Source: Enterobacteriaceae bacterium 4M9
GTDB taxonomy: Bacteria > Pseudomonadota > Gammaproteobacteria > Enterobacterales > Enterobacteriaceae
Assembly: GCA_010092695.1 (NCBI GenBank)
Contig: JAADJJ010000001.1
Coordinates: 4,402,001 to 4,466,000, forward strand
Length of the DNA stretch: 64,000 nt
Direction of reading: 5' to 3'
Shown in pieces: positions 8,324 through 16,668 of this stretch. The notes under the pieces were generated by a model. The model made no database searches, had not been told where the DNA came from, and saw only the letters and a program-made list of their open reading frames with translations. The stretch's first letter is position 1. Every line of letters begins with the position of its first letter. The position numbers were made by a program, and so were the translations under genes.

Positions 8324-10093
8324 ATGGGGATGTTCGACTATCGGGACTTTGATACTAACGCGTTAATCAATAACGTTCAGGTAATCAATTATTTTATGTA
8401 TGAACAGATGGGTTTGACAGGTGAAATGGACAGTACCCCTGAAACCTATAATTCGGATGGCGCCTGGCGGCAACTGGCACCGGAAGACTTTAATTATTCC
8501 GGTTCAGGATATGATGCCTTTGACCAATCCTATCACGGAGAAGCCTGGCTGAACTGGGGAGTACAAGTTAGCGTATTGGGCAAATATGACGGGGAAGGAA
8601 ATATGTCGTCCCTGGGTCTGTCATTCTGGGGAACAGGCGGTAACCCGGACGCGCAAAACAGCTTCTGGAATATGCTCAGTGACGTACTGTCTTACGGGCT
8701 GGATATCCTTGGCCCGGCGGATACCATCCATAATTATGTTTATAATGCCCTCAATGGTTTGTTAACCGACATCGTTAATTTTGCCACCGAACACGGCCTG
8801 ACGGGCAAGGATGTAATTATTAGCGGTCACAGCCAGGGCGGACTCTGTGTCAATGCGATGGCATCTGCCTCCGCGCTGGGAAAATGGGACGGTTTCTTTG
8901 AAGACTCAGCCTATGTCGCGCTGGCGTCTCCTACGCAAAATAATCTTGATGATAAAGTGCTAAATATCGGTCTGGAGAACGACCCGGTATTTCGCGTGGT
9001 GGAAAATGATAACCTGACATGGGAATCCGCGTTTATCCATGATAAACCGCTGGCCACCTGTACCAACAATATTGCTGTTTTCAACGATCACTATGTTCAA
9101 AATGATTTCTTTAGCATTTTGAACATTACCCACTGGGCAAGTGGCCACGGTCCGGTCTGGTATGAGAAAGCGATAAACGGCATTGTTAACTCCGCGTTTT
9201 ATAGCGCGACCAACCTCAACTCCACCGTTATCGTGGCTGGCCTGTCGGATGAACTGCGTACCACGACCTGGGTTGAAGACCTCAATCACTATGCTCGCGA
9301 ACACAGCGGCCCTACTTTTATTCTAGGTTCTGATGAGGATGATTTAATCCAGGGCGGCAGCGGTATCGACTACCTGGAAGGCAACGCCGGCAACGACACC
9401 TTTCGCGATGCCGGGGGCTATAACCTCATCTTCGGCGGCGAAGGCACCGATACCTTTGATACTCAAACCCATTTTGATTACTGGTCCTGGACCAGCGATA
9501 GCTGGGGAAACCTCTGGACGCGCGACCAGGAAGGCAACGTCTCCATCCTCAAGGACGTTGAGGCTATCAAAGGCGGTTACAGCGGCTGGTTCGGATTGGG
9601 ATGGTACGAGGTGAACGGTACGGTGACGCACAACGGCATCGAATTCACGTGGGAAAACCACAGCGGTTTCAAAAGCTGGGATGCCACATCACAGGCGACT
9701 ATCAACAGCGACTCGCTGGTCGTTGCCAGCGAAGCAGCACCAGGGCAGAGCGGTTTTCTCTTTGGCTACTTTGGCAACGACACGCTGGCAGGCACGGCAA
9801 GCGATGAGACCTTTGACGCCGGCCAGGGCAACGACACCATTATTACCGGCGGCGGCAAGGATATCATCATGATGACCGGTGAGAGCTTTGGTCATGACAC
9901 GATATATAATTTTGGCACCGACGATAAACTGGTGTTCCTGGCAAACTCGCTGATTGAGGACGAGAGCAGTCTGGAGCAATTTATCTCCGTTTGCAGTAAT
10001 GACCTGCTGATTCAGTTCAACGACGAGAGCAGCGTCACCCTGGTGGGCTGTGCATCACTCGGGCTGGACAGCCACCAGTTGATTGCCGCCTGA
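8324..10093 (+). CDS. Secreted RTX lipase, family I.3 (LipA-like)
   Basis: The 589-residue lipase has no Sec signal, as expected for a type I secretion substrate. The nucleophile motif GHSQG places Ser170. Asp220 in ENDPVF and His275 in SGHGP complete a likely catalytic triad with spacing like that of Serratia and Pseudomonas I.3 lipases. Calcium-binding RTX repeats (GGxGxDxxx type) occur at about 342-378 and 480-513, split by a Trp-rich stretch of about 100 residues. The extreme C-terminus (LDSHQLIAA) is the expected secretion signal. Four cysteines (175, 246, 557, 576) are unusual for an RTX substrate. It is last gene of the island operon, 63 bp after the channel gene, with its own AAGGAAA ribosome site. 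Confidence 0.92.
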   Translation: MGMFDYRDFDTNALINNVQVINYFMYEQMGLTGEMDSTPETYNSDGAWRQLAPEDFNYSGSGYDAFDQSYHGEAWLNWGVQVSVLGKYDGEGNMSSLGLSFWGTGGNPDAQNSFWNMLSDVLSYGLDILGPADTIHNYVYNALNGLLTDIVNFATEHGLTGKDVIISGHSQGGLCVNAMASASALGKWDGFFEDSAYVALASPTQNNLDDKVLNIGLENDPVFRVVENDNLTWESAFIHDKPLATCTNNIAVFNDHYVQNDFFSILNITHWASGHGPVWYEKAINGIVNSAFYSATNLNSTVIVAGLSDELRTTTWVEDLNHYAREHSGPTFILGSDEDDLIQGGSGIDYLEGNAGNDTFRDAGGYNLIFGGEGTDTFDTQTHFDYWSWTSDSWGNLWTRDQEGNVSILKDVEAIKGGYSGWFGLGWYEVNGTVTHNGIEFTWENHSGFKSWDATSQATINSDSLVVASEAAPGQSGFLFGYFGNDTLAGTASDETFDAGQGNDTIITGGGKDIIMMTGESFGHDTIYNFGTDDKLVFLANSLIEDESSLEQFISVCSNDLLIQFNDESSVTLVGCASLGLDSHQLIAA

Positions 10094-10117
10094 CGGCCTT
10101 TTTCTGTGATACTGTAA

Positions 10118-10150
10118 AAAAATGCCGCGCTGTTAAGCCGCGGCATTTTT
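10118..10150. terminator. Bidirectional terminator between lipase and yjeI
   Basis: A 12-bp perfect stem AAAAATGCCGCG/CGCGGCATTTTT (10118-10129 with 10139-10150) has A and T tracts on both sides. It can serve both the lipase operon and the convergent yjeI. Confidence 0.9.
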
Positions 10151-10170
10151 AGCAAAACAGCGGTCAAGCC

Positions 10171-10521
10171 TTACGGGCACTTATACACCTGGCCTACCAT
10201 CTGGCTTGCGGTTGGCACAAAGCTTGAAAGCAGGTTCTGCGACGGGCTGCTGACGCCATAAATCACGTTACCGCCCATTGCTGCCGCCTGGTTACGCAGG
10301 GCGTTTGCCGCGCCGCGCATTGAACCACCGGTTTCGCCATTCTGGCCTGCAAACCAGTTGCTTTGCTCACCGGTTGCTTGTCCCAGCAGCGTACACTCTT
10401 TGCCGGGCTGTTCTTCGACAAAGCGGACACTCTGCCCCCCTGCCGTCAGCTGGTTGCTGTTGCTACACCCTGCCAGCAGCAGCACGGCCGCAACCATTCC
10501 TGCTGAAAATTTTACGCGCAT
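10171..10521 (-). CDS. yjeI: DUF4156 lipoprotein YjeI
   Basis: The 116-residue protein has a lipoprotein signal peptide with lipobox LLAGC (Cys19). The mature part matches E. coli YjeI (117 aa, DUF4156): VEEQPGKECTLLGQ near the start, then NALRNQAAAMGGN and VGQVYKCP at the end. Function is unknown; it is expected in the periplasm on a membrane anchor. It marks the right-hand end of the island that separates it from epmB. Between it and groL lie about 275 bp with no gene that I can support. Confidence 0.93.
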   Translation of the reverse strand: MRVKFSAGMVAAVLLLAGCSNSNQLTAGGQSVRFVEEQPGKECTLLGQATGEQSNWFAGQNGETGGSMRGAANALRNQAAAMGGNVIYGVSSPSQNLLSSFVPTASQMVGQVYKCP

Positions 10522-10728
10522 GTTATTCCTCTTATCACAGACTACGCCCCAGACAATACGACCTTATACCATGCTGCACCGCACAATTATACACGCGTTC
10601 TGTCAGAGACTTAGCCCATCTGTCATTTATCACAAGTACGTAATAAGGCTGCAAAAGCAGCGCACTCCACCACATGCCTGGGTACAAATGCACCGCAAGC
10701 CCTGTAAAACCTCACGCACGCGTGCATA

Positions 10729-10759
10729 AAAAAACCCCGGCCAACAGGCCAGGGTTTTT
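10729..10759 (-). terminator. Terminator of groSL operon
   Basis: On the minus strand a stem AAACCCTGGCC/GGCCGGGGTTT (one G-U pair) with a TGTT loop is followed by a run of seven T. It lies about 40 bases past the groL stop. Between the stop and this stem a second element repeats GGATATCC twice (about 10770-10792), which can also fold. Confidence 0.85.
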
Positions 10760-10797
10760 CGGGTGTAGCGGATATCCACTGAGGGATATCCAGGCGA

Positions 10798-12444
10798 TTA
10801 CATCATACCGCCCATGCCACCCATGCCGCCCATACCACCAGCAGCGCCTAAATCGGCTTTGTCATCTTTCGGCAGGTCAGTCACCATGCATTCGGTGGTG
10901 ATCATCAGACCGGCAACAGAAGACGCGTACTGCAGAGCAGAACGGGTTACTTTGGTCGGATCCAGAATACCGAAGTCGATCATGTTGCCGTACTCTTCGG
11001 TCGCCGCGTTGTAACCGTAGTTACCGTCGCCTGCTTTCACATTGTTAGCGATAACAGACGGCTCTTCACCGGCGTTAGAGACGATCTGACGCAGCGGAGC
11101 TTCCATTGCGCGCATCGCCACTTTGATGCCCACGTTCTGGTCTTCGTTCTGACCTTTCAGGTTGGCAATCTTCGCGGCTACTCGCACCAGCGCCACACCG
11201 CCGCCTGCAACCACGCCTTCTTCTACCGCAGCACGGGTCGCGTGCAGGGCATCTTCAACGCGTGCTTTCTTCTCTTTCATTTCAACTTCAGTTGCCGCGC
11301 CAACTTTGATAACGGCAACGCCGCCTGCCAGTTTAGCTACGCGCTCCTGCAGTTTTTCACGGTCGTAATCAGAAGTCGCCTCTTCAATCTGCTGGCGAAT
11401 CTGCGTCACACGGCCCTGAATGGTGGCTTCTTCACCCACGCCATCGATGATGGTGGTGGTGTCTTTGTTGATAACCACACGTTTAGCCTGGCCCAGGTCT
11501 TCCAGGGTCGCTTTTTCCAGCTCCATACCGATCTCTTCAGAGATAACGGTACCGCCAGTCAGCACCGCGATGTCCTGCAGCATCGCTTTACGACGGTCGC
11601 CAAAGCCCGGTGCTTTCACCGCAGCGACTTTCACGATGCCGCGCATGGTGTTGACCACCAGCGTTGCCAGCGCTTCGCCTTCTACGTCTTCAGCGACGAT
11701 CAGAAGCGGCTTACCGGCTTTCGCAACGGCTTCCAGCAGCGGCAGCAGTTCGCGGATGTTAGATACTTTTTTGTCAGCCAGCAGAATGAACGGGCTTTCA
11801 AGCTCAACAGCACCGGTTTCCGGCTTGTTGATGAAGTATGGAGACAAGTAGCCACGGTCGAACTGCATACCTTCAACCACGTCCAGCTCGTCCTGCAGGC
11901 CGGTGCCTTCTTCTACGGTGATAACGCCTTCTTTGCCCACTTTCTCCATCGCTTCAGCGATGAGTTTGCCCACGGTTTCGTCGGAGTTAGCAGAGATGGT
12001 GCCTACCTGAGCAATCGCTTTAGAGTCAGAGCACGGTACAGACAGCGCTTTCAGCTCTTCTACAGCGGCGATAACGGCTTTGTCGATACCGCGCTTGAGA
12101 TCCATCGGGTTCATACCCGCAGCCACGGCTTTCAGGCCTTCGTTAACGATAGCCTGCGCCAGTACGGTTGCGGTGGTGGTGCCGTCGCCTGCTGCGTCGT
12201 TCGCTTTAGAGGCCACTTCTTTAACCATCTGCGCGCCCATGTTTTCGAACTTGTCTTCCAGTTCGATTTCGCGTGCTACGGAAACGCCGTCTTTGGTGAT
12301 GGTCGGTGCGCCGAAGGATTTATCCAGCACCACGTTGCGGCCTTTCGGGCCGAGGGTTACTTTTACTGCATCTGCCAGTACGTTAACGCCGCGCAGCATT
12401 TTCACACGAGCGTCGTTACCGAATTTTACGTCTTTAGCTGCCAT
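10798..12444 (-). CDS. groL: Chaperonin GroEL (60 kDa)
   Basis: The 548-residue chaperonin forms the tetradecameric folding chamber that works with GroES and ATP. It has the usual N-terminus MAAKDVKFG, the nucleotide motif GDGTTTATVL with the catalytic Asp near residue 87, the signature AAVEEGVVAGGG near 400-415, and the C-terminal Gly-Gly-Met repeat tail. It is the second gene of the groSL operon, 43 bp after groS, and shares its heat-shock promoter. Confidence 0.99.
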   Translation of the reverse strand: MAAKDVKFGNDARVKMLRGVNVLADAVKVTLGPKGRNVVLDKSFGAPTITKDGVSVAREIELEDKFENMGAQMVKEVASKANDAAGDGTTTATVLAQAIVNEGLKAVAAGMNPMDLKRGIDKAVIAAVEELKALSVPCSDSKAIAQVGTISANSDETVGKLIAEAMEKVGKEGVITVEEGTGLQDELDVVEGMQFDRGYLSPYFINKPETGAVELESPFILLADKKVSNIRELLPLLEAVAKAGKPLLIVAEDVEGEALATLVVNTMRGIVKVAAVKAPGFGDRRKAMLQDIAVLTGGTVISEEIGMELEKATLEDLGQAKRVVINKDTTTIIDGVGEEATIQGRVTQIRQQIEEATSDYDREKLQERVAKLAGGVAVIKVGAATEVEMKEKKARVEDALHATRAAVEEGVVAGGGVALVRVAAKIANLKGQNEDQNVGIKVAMRAMEAPLRQIVSNAGEEPSVIANNVKAGDGNYGYNAATEEYGNMIDFGILDPTKVTRSALQYASSVAGLMITTECMVTDLPKDDKADLGAAGGMGGMGGMGGMM

Positions 12445-12487
12445 TGGTTATATTCCTTAAATTCGTATGTTCAGTGTCGTTCGCGGA

Positions 12488-12781
12488 TTACGCTTCAACA
12501 ATTGCCAGAATGTCGGACTCGGACATGATCAGCACTTCTTCATTGTCGATCTTCTCAGCTTTCACGCCGTAGCCATCGTTGAAAATCACGATATCACCAA
12601 CTTTTACGTCCAGCGGCTGCACAGTCCCGTTTTCCAGGATACGGCCCTTACCGACAGCGATGATTTCGCCACGCGTTGATTTTGTCGCCGCTGAGCCGGT
12701 CAGAACGATGCCGCCTGCGGATTTCGTTTCAACTTCTTTACGTTTGACGATCACACGATCATGTAACGGACGAATACTCAT
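12488..12781 (-). CDS. groS: Co-chaperonin GroES (10 kDa)
   Basis: The 97-residue co-chaperonin caps the GroEL chamber. It starts MSIRPLHDRVIVKR and contains the mobile loop region KSAGGIVLTG and the roof motif KVGDIVIFNDGYG. A reading from 12901 would add 40 residues, but these run across the heat-shock promoter. The ATG at 12781 with AGGAG in front is the correct start. Confidence 0.98.
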   Translation of the reverse strand: MSIRPLHDRVIVKRKEVETKSAGGIVLTGSAATKSTRGEIIAVGKGRILENGTVQPLDVKVGDIVIFNDGYGVKAEKIDNEEVLIMSESDILAIVEA

Positions 12782-12861
12782 TGATAGCTCTCCTTTGAAG
12801 AAGTTTTTATCAGTTATGGGTGACGCCGGTCCGCAATCGGTTTTCCGGCTGGTGCTCAGAA

Positions 12862-12890
12862 AGATGGGGGTGGCGTTTGTCCCCTTCAAG
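12862..12890 (-). promoter_or_regulatory. Sigma-32 heat-shock promoter of groSL
   Basis: On the minus strand CTTGAA (12890-12885), preceded by a C run, is followed after 14 bp by CCCCCATCT (12870-12862). These match the sigma-32 -35 (CTTGAA) and -10 (CCCCATnT) elements at normal spacing. The promoter lies about 80 bp upstream of groS. Confidence 0.88.
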
Positions 12891-13030
12891 GGGGGGATCA
12901 AAAAAAATTTCGAAAAAATTGCGGGCGGGCAGAAGAAATAAACCCCGAAAAAACCAAGGGAAAGGCAGCGACCTTGCAGGCCAGCAGGCTGTGATACTAT
13001 CGTTTTCTCTACAAATAGCAGGGCAGCGTC

Positions 13031-14269
13031 ATGAGCGGACTAAAACAAGAGCTGGGATTAGCTCAGGGAGTCGGTTTACTTTCAACTTCATTGCTGGGCA
13101 CCGGCGTCTTTGCTGTACCGGCCCTGGCCGCATTGGCCGCCGGAAACGACAGCCTGTGGGCGTGGCCCATTCTGATTGTGCTGGTCTTTCCCATCGCCAT
13201 CGTATTTGCCATTCTGGGCCGCCATTACCCCAGCGCAGGTGGCGTCGTGCATTTTGTCGAGTTGGCCTTTGGCCCGCGCCTGGCCCGGGTGACCGGGTGG
13301 TTATTTCTTTCTGTGATTCCGGTGGGGCTGCCCGCAGCCCTGCATATCGCCTCGGGGTTTGGGCAGGCGCTGTTCGGCTGGCACGACGAGCAACTGTTAG
13401 CCGCAGAACTCGGGACGCTCGCCATTGTCTGGTGGCTGGGTACACGCGGCGCCCGCTCCAGCGCGAACCTACAAACGGGTGTTGCCATACTTATTGTTGC
13501 CCTGATTGCGGCAATCTGGTGGTTTGGCACGCTTTCGCTACGTGACATTCCCTTCCCGCCGCTCAACGCGCTGTCGCCTGAGCGGCTTTTTTCCGCGCTC
13601 TCGGTCATGTTCTGGTGTTTTGTTGGCCTGGAGGCCTTTGCCCATCTGGCATCAGAGTTTCGCTCACCTGAGCGCGATTTTCCTCGTGCGCTGCTGATTG
13701 GCCTTCTGCTTGCCGGTACGGTGTACTGGGGCTGCACGGTGGTTGTACTGCACTTCAATGCTTACGGGGAAGGGCTTGCGGCGGCGGCCTCGCTGCCGGG
13801 CATCATTGTGGAACTGTTTGGCGTAAAAGCGCTGTGGATTGCCTGCATCATTGGCTACCTGGCCTGCTTCGCCAGCCTCAACATCTACATTCAAAGTTTT
13901 GCCCGGCTGGTCTGGGCCCAGGCGCAAAGCCGTCCACAAAGCCGCTTTGCCCGGCTGTCAACACGACGGTTACCGGTCAATGCGTTGAATGCGGTGCTGG
14001 CCTGCTGCGTACTGAGCTCACTGTGCATTCACATGCTCGCCATCAATCTGGATGCGCTTATCGTTTACGCCAATGGCATCTTTATTATGGTTTATCTGCT
14101 GTGCATGCTGGCGGGATGCCGTTTACTGAAGGGCTACTCTCGGTTACTGGCCGCGTTTGGGGGTGTGTTGTGCCTGCTGTTACTGGCCATGGTGGGTTAC
14201 AAAAGTCTGTATGCCATTATTATGCTGGCGGCTTTTTGGCTTTTCCTACCTGAAAGGCGCAGCGCGTAA
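13031..14269 (+). CDS. yjeH: L-methionine/branched-chain amino acid exporter YjeH
   Basis: The 412-residue inner-membrane protein of the APC superfamily has about twelve hydrophobic helices. It begins MSGLKQELGLAQGVGLLSTSLLG and continues with TGVFAVPALAALA, as in E. coli YjeH, an exporter of methionine and branched-chain amino acids. The position beside groS, transcribed away from it, is the conserved one. A GC-rich hairpin (14259-14279) overlaps its stop codon and could end the transcript. Confidence 0.93.
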   Translation: MSGLKQELGLAQGVGLLSTSLLGTGVFAVPALAALAAGNDSLWAWPILIVLVFPIAIVFAILGRHYPSAGGVVHFVELAFGPRLARVTGWLFLSVIPVGLPAALHIASGFGQALFGWHDEQLLAAELGTLAIVWWLGTRGARSSANLQTGVAILIVALIAAIWWFGTLSLRDIPFPPLNALSPERLFSALSVMFWCFVGLEAFAHLASEFRSPERDFPRALLIGLLLAGTVYWGCTVVVLHFNAYGEGLAAAASLPGIIVELFGVKALWIACIIGYLACFASLNIYIQSFARLVWAQAQSRPQSRFARLSTRRLPVNALNAVLACCVLSSLCIHMLAINLDALIVYANGIFIMVYLLCMLAGCRLLKGYSRLLAAFGGVLCLLLLAMVGYKSLYAIIMLAAFWLFLPERRSA

Positions 14270-14291
14270 CCCGCGCTGCCCGGTAGCTTAC

Positions 14292-14765
14292 TCAGCGGTC
14301 GTCTTTGTTCTCAAGGCGGGAGCGCTCATCGTCTTTGCGCTGAAACTCGCCGTCAAACGTGTTGCCCCGATCGTTGCCAAAACCGCCACTAAACCCCCCC
14401 GGCGCGCGGGTGAAATGCAGGTGCGGCAGCAGACGCAGCGTCAACAGTTTTTGTACCGGCGGCAGCAGGAACAGCAGGCCGAGGAAGTCGGTGAAAAAAC
14501 CTGGCAAAATAAGCAGAACACCGGCAATCACAATGGAGATGCTCTTAATCATCTCCTTCGCCGGGCTTTCGCCAGATTCAATCTTCTGCTGCATGGCAAT
14601 AAAGTTGCGCAGCCCCTGGTTGCGCACCAGCGACATCCCCAGAATGGACGTAAAAATCACCAGCACCAGCGTCAGCAGCACGCCGAACACATGCGCAACC
14701 TGAATAAAGATAGAAATCTCAATATAAACATAGAGAAAAATAGCGAGAAGAGGGATCCAGCGCAC
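14292..14765 (-). CDS. fxsA: FxsA membrane protein
   Basis: The 157-residue inner-membrane protein matches FxsA (YjeG), whose overproduction suppresses F-exclusion of phage T7. It has hydrophobic helices at both ends of RWIPLLAIFLYVYIEISIF and around IAGVLLILPGFFTDFLGLLF, then a charged C-terminal tail ending FQRKDDERSRLENKDD. I place the start at the GTG at 14765: it aligns with the E. coli start and has GGAG six bases upstream. A longer frame from 14867 has no family support. It is convergent with yjeH and divergent from aspA. Confidence 0.9.
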   Translation of the reverse strand: MRWIPLLAIFLYVYIEISIFIQVAHVFGVLLTLVLVIFTSILGMSLVRNQGLRNFIAMQQKIESGESPAKEMIKSISIVIAGVLLILPGFFTDFLGLLFLLPPVQKLLTLRLLPHLHFTRAPGGFSGGFGNDRGNTFDGEFQRKDDERSRLENKDDR

Positions 14766-14906
14766 CAGCAGCTCCAGGTTGTCAGGCGGTCGCCACGGCG
14801 AGCGCAAATAATGTCGGTTTGCTATATAGCATGACTCAGAAGTGGTGACGTTGCTGCGAAAAATCAAGCCCTGACAGCCTAACTCTTTCGGGTTAAATCT
14901 CCAGTC

Positions 14907-14922
14907 AGTGACCTACATCACA
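14907..14922 (+). promoter_or_regulatory. CRP-like site upstream of aspA
   Basis: AGTGA-CCTACA-TCACA matches the CRP consensus TGTGA-N6-TCACA with one mismatch. It lies about 190 bp before the aspA start and about 140 bp before a possible -10 TATACT (15056-15061). aspA is known to be catabolite-controlled in E. coli, which makes the site plausible. I found no clear FNR box. Confidence 0.55.
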
Positions 14923-15109
14923 TATTAGTGATTCTGATGAGAGAAGCGGGATAATAAGTGATCCAGATTACTGCTTTTCATTGCCATCAGAATATGATCA
15001 CAAAAAACGGGCCTGTCATGACCATAATCATCGGCCCAATCGCCGCACAACCGCATATACTTTGTGCACACTGGTATTATTTTCGGCAGCTTTGAATAAG
15101 AAGGTCCAC

Positions 15110-16546
15110 ATGTTAAATAACATTCGTATCGAAGAAGATTTGTTGGGTACCCGAGAAGTACCGGCGGACGCTTACTACGGTATCCATACTCTGCGAGCGA
15201 TTGAAAACTTCTATATCAGTAACAACAAAATCAGTGACATCCCCGAATTTGTTCGCGGCATGGTGATGGTCAAAAAGGCTGTTGCGATGGCGAACCTCGA
15301 ACTGCAAACCATCCCACGCAGCATTGCCAACGCCATCATCGCAGCTTGTGATGAAGTGCTTAACAACGGCAAATGCATGGACCAGTTCCCGGTGGACGTT
15401 TACCAGGGCGGCGCAGGCACCTCGGTGAACATGAACACCAACGAAGTGCTGGCGAACATCGGTCTTGAACTGATGGGCCACCAGAAAGGCGAGTACCAGT
15501 TCCTCAACCCGAACGATCACGTTAATAAGTGCCAGTCCACTAACGACGCCTACCCGACCGGTTTTCGCATCGCGGTGTATGCCTCCATCATTAAACTGGT
15601 GGACGCTATCGGCCAGCTGAGCGAAGGTTTCGGGCGCAAGGCGGCTGAATTCGACAACATCCTGAAAATGGGCCGCACCCAGCTTCAGGACGCCGTACCA
15701 ATGACGCTGGGCCAGGAATTCCACGCGTTTCGCGTACTGCTTAACGAAGAAACCAAAAACCTGATGCGCACCGCCGAACTGCTGCTTGAGGTTAACCTTG
15801 GCGCGACCGCCATCGGCACCCGCCTGAACACGCCAGACGGCTACCAGCAGCTGGCCGTTGCCAAGCTGGCAGAAGTCAGCAACCTGCCGGTGGTTCCGGC
15901 AGAAGACCTGATTGAAGCGACCTCCGACTGCGGCGCTTACGTGATGGTACACAGCTCGCTCAAGCGCCTGGCTGTGAAGATGTCAAAAATCTGTAATGAC
16001 CTGCGCCTGCTGTCTTCTGGCCCGCGCGCCGGTCTGAACGAAATCAACCTGCCGGAACTGCAGGCGGGTTCGTCCATCATGCCAGCCAAAGTTAACCCGG
16101 TAGTGCCGGAAGTGGTAAACCAGGTGTGCTTTAAAGTTATCGGTAACGACACCACCGTCACCATGGCGTCCGAAGCAGGCCAGTTGCAGCTGAACGTTAT
16201 GGAGCCGGTTATTGGCCAGGCATTGTTTGAATCTATCCATATTCTGACCAACGCCTGCTACAATCTGCTGGAGAAAACCGTTAACGGCATTACGGCGAAC
16301 AAAGACGTGTGCGAAAGCTATGTGTACAACTCCATCGGCATCGTCACCTATCTGAACCCGTTCATTGGCCACCACAACGGCGATATCGTGGGTAAAATCT
16401 GTGCCGAAACCGGCAAGAGCGTGCGCGAAGTGGTGCTTGAGCGCGGCCTGCTGACAGAAGCCGAACTGGACGACATTTTCTCTGTCGACAACCTGCGCCA
16501 CCCGGCCTATAAAGCAAAACGTTATACCGATGAAAGCGAACAATAA
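15110..16546 (+). CDS. aspA: Aspartate ammonia-lyase
   Basis: The 478-residue enzyme converts L-aspartate to fumarate and ammonia, feeding fumarate respiration (compare frdD at the left edge). The fumarase/aspartase signature GSSIMPAKVNP is present near residue 320, and the N-terminus NNIRIEEDLLGTREVPADA and C-terminus AKRYTDESEQ match E. coli AspA. The reading frame opens upstream at 14981, but the family start is the ATG at 15110 with AAGG in front. dcuA follows, as in E. coli. Confidence 0.98.
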   Translation: MLNNIRIEEDLLGTREVPADAYYGIHTLRAIENFYISNNKISDIPEFVRGMVMVKKAVAMANLELQTIPRSIANAIIAACDEVLNNGKCMDQFPVDVYQGGAGTSVNMNTNEVLANIGLELMGHQKGEYQFLNPNDHVNKCQSTNDAYPTGFRIAVYASIIKLVDAIGQLSEGFGRKAAEFDNILKMGRTQLQDAVPMTLGQEFHAFRVLLNEETKNLMRTAELLLEVNLGATAIGTRLNTPDGYQQLAVAKLAEVSNLPVVPAEDLIEATSDCGAYVMVHSSLKRLAVKMSKICNDLRLLSSGPRAGLNEINLPELQAGSSIMPAKVNPVVPEVVNQVCFKVIGNDTTVTMASEAGQLQLNVMEPVIGQALFESIHILTNACYNLLEKTVNGITANKDVCESYVYNSIGIVTYLNPFIGHHNGDIVGKICAETGKSVREVVLERGLLTEAELDDIFSVDNLRHPAYKAKRYTDESEQ

Positions 16547-16566
16547 GTTACACACCGAATAACGCC

Positions 16567-16598
16567 AAAGGCACGTCCACTGTGACGTGCCTTTTTTA
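16567..16598 (+). terminator. Terminator between aspA and dcuA
   Basis: An 11-bp stem AAAGGCACGTC/GACGTGCCTTT (16567-16577 with 16584-16594) is followed by Ts. It should end or attenuate aspA transcripts before dcuA. Confidence 0.87.
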
Positions 16599-16668
16599 TT
16601 GCATGCGGATACGAATCTTCAACATTTCATTTTCAACTTAAACATTTTAAAAACTAAGGATAACAACT

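Noticed and set aside
11242..12528. 428-codon open frame opposite groL
   Set aside because: Antisense shadow of a highly expressed gene with strong codon bias; low-complexity His/Phe-rich product and no ribosome site.
12820..13545. Open frame across the groS promoter and yjeH start
   Set aside because: Runs through the heat-shock promoter and overlaps yjeH in another frame; Arg-rich nonsense product.
15113..15952. 279-codon open frame opposite aspA
   Set aside because: Antisense shadow; no start signal or family pattern.
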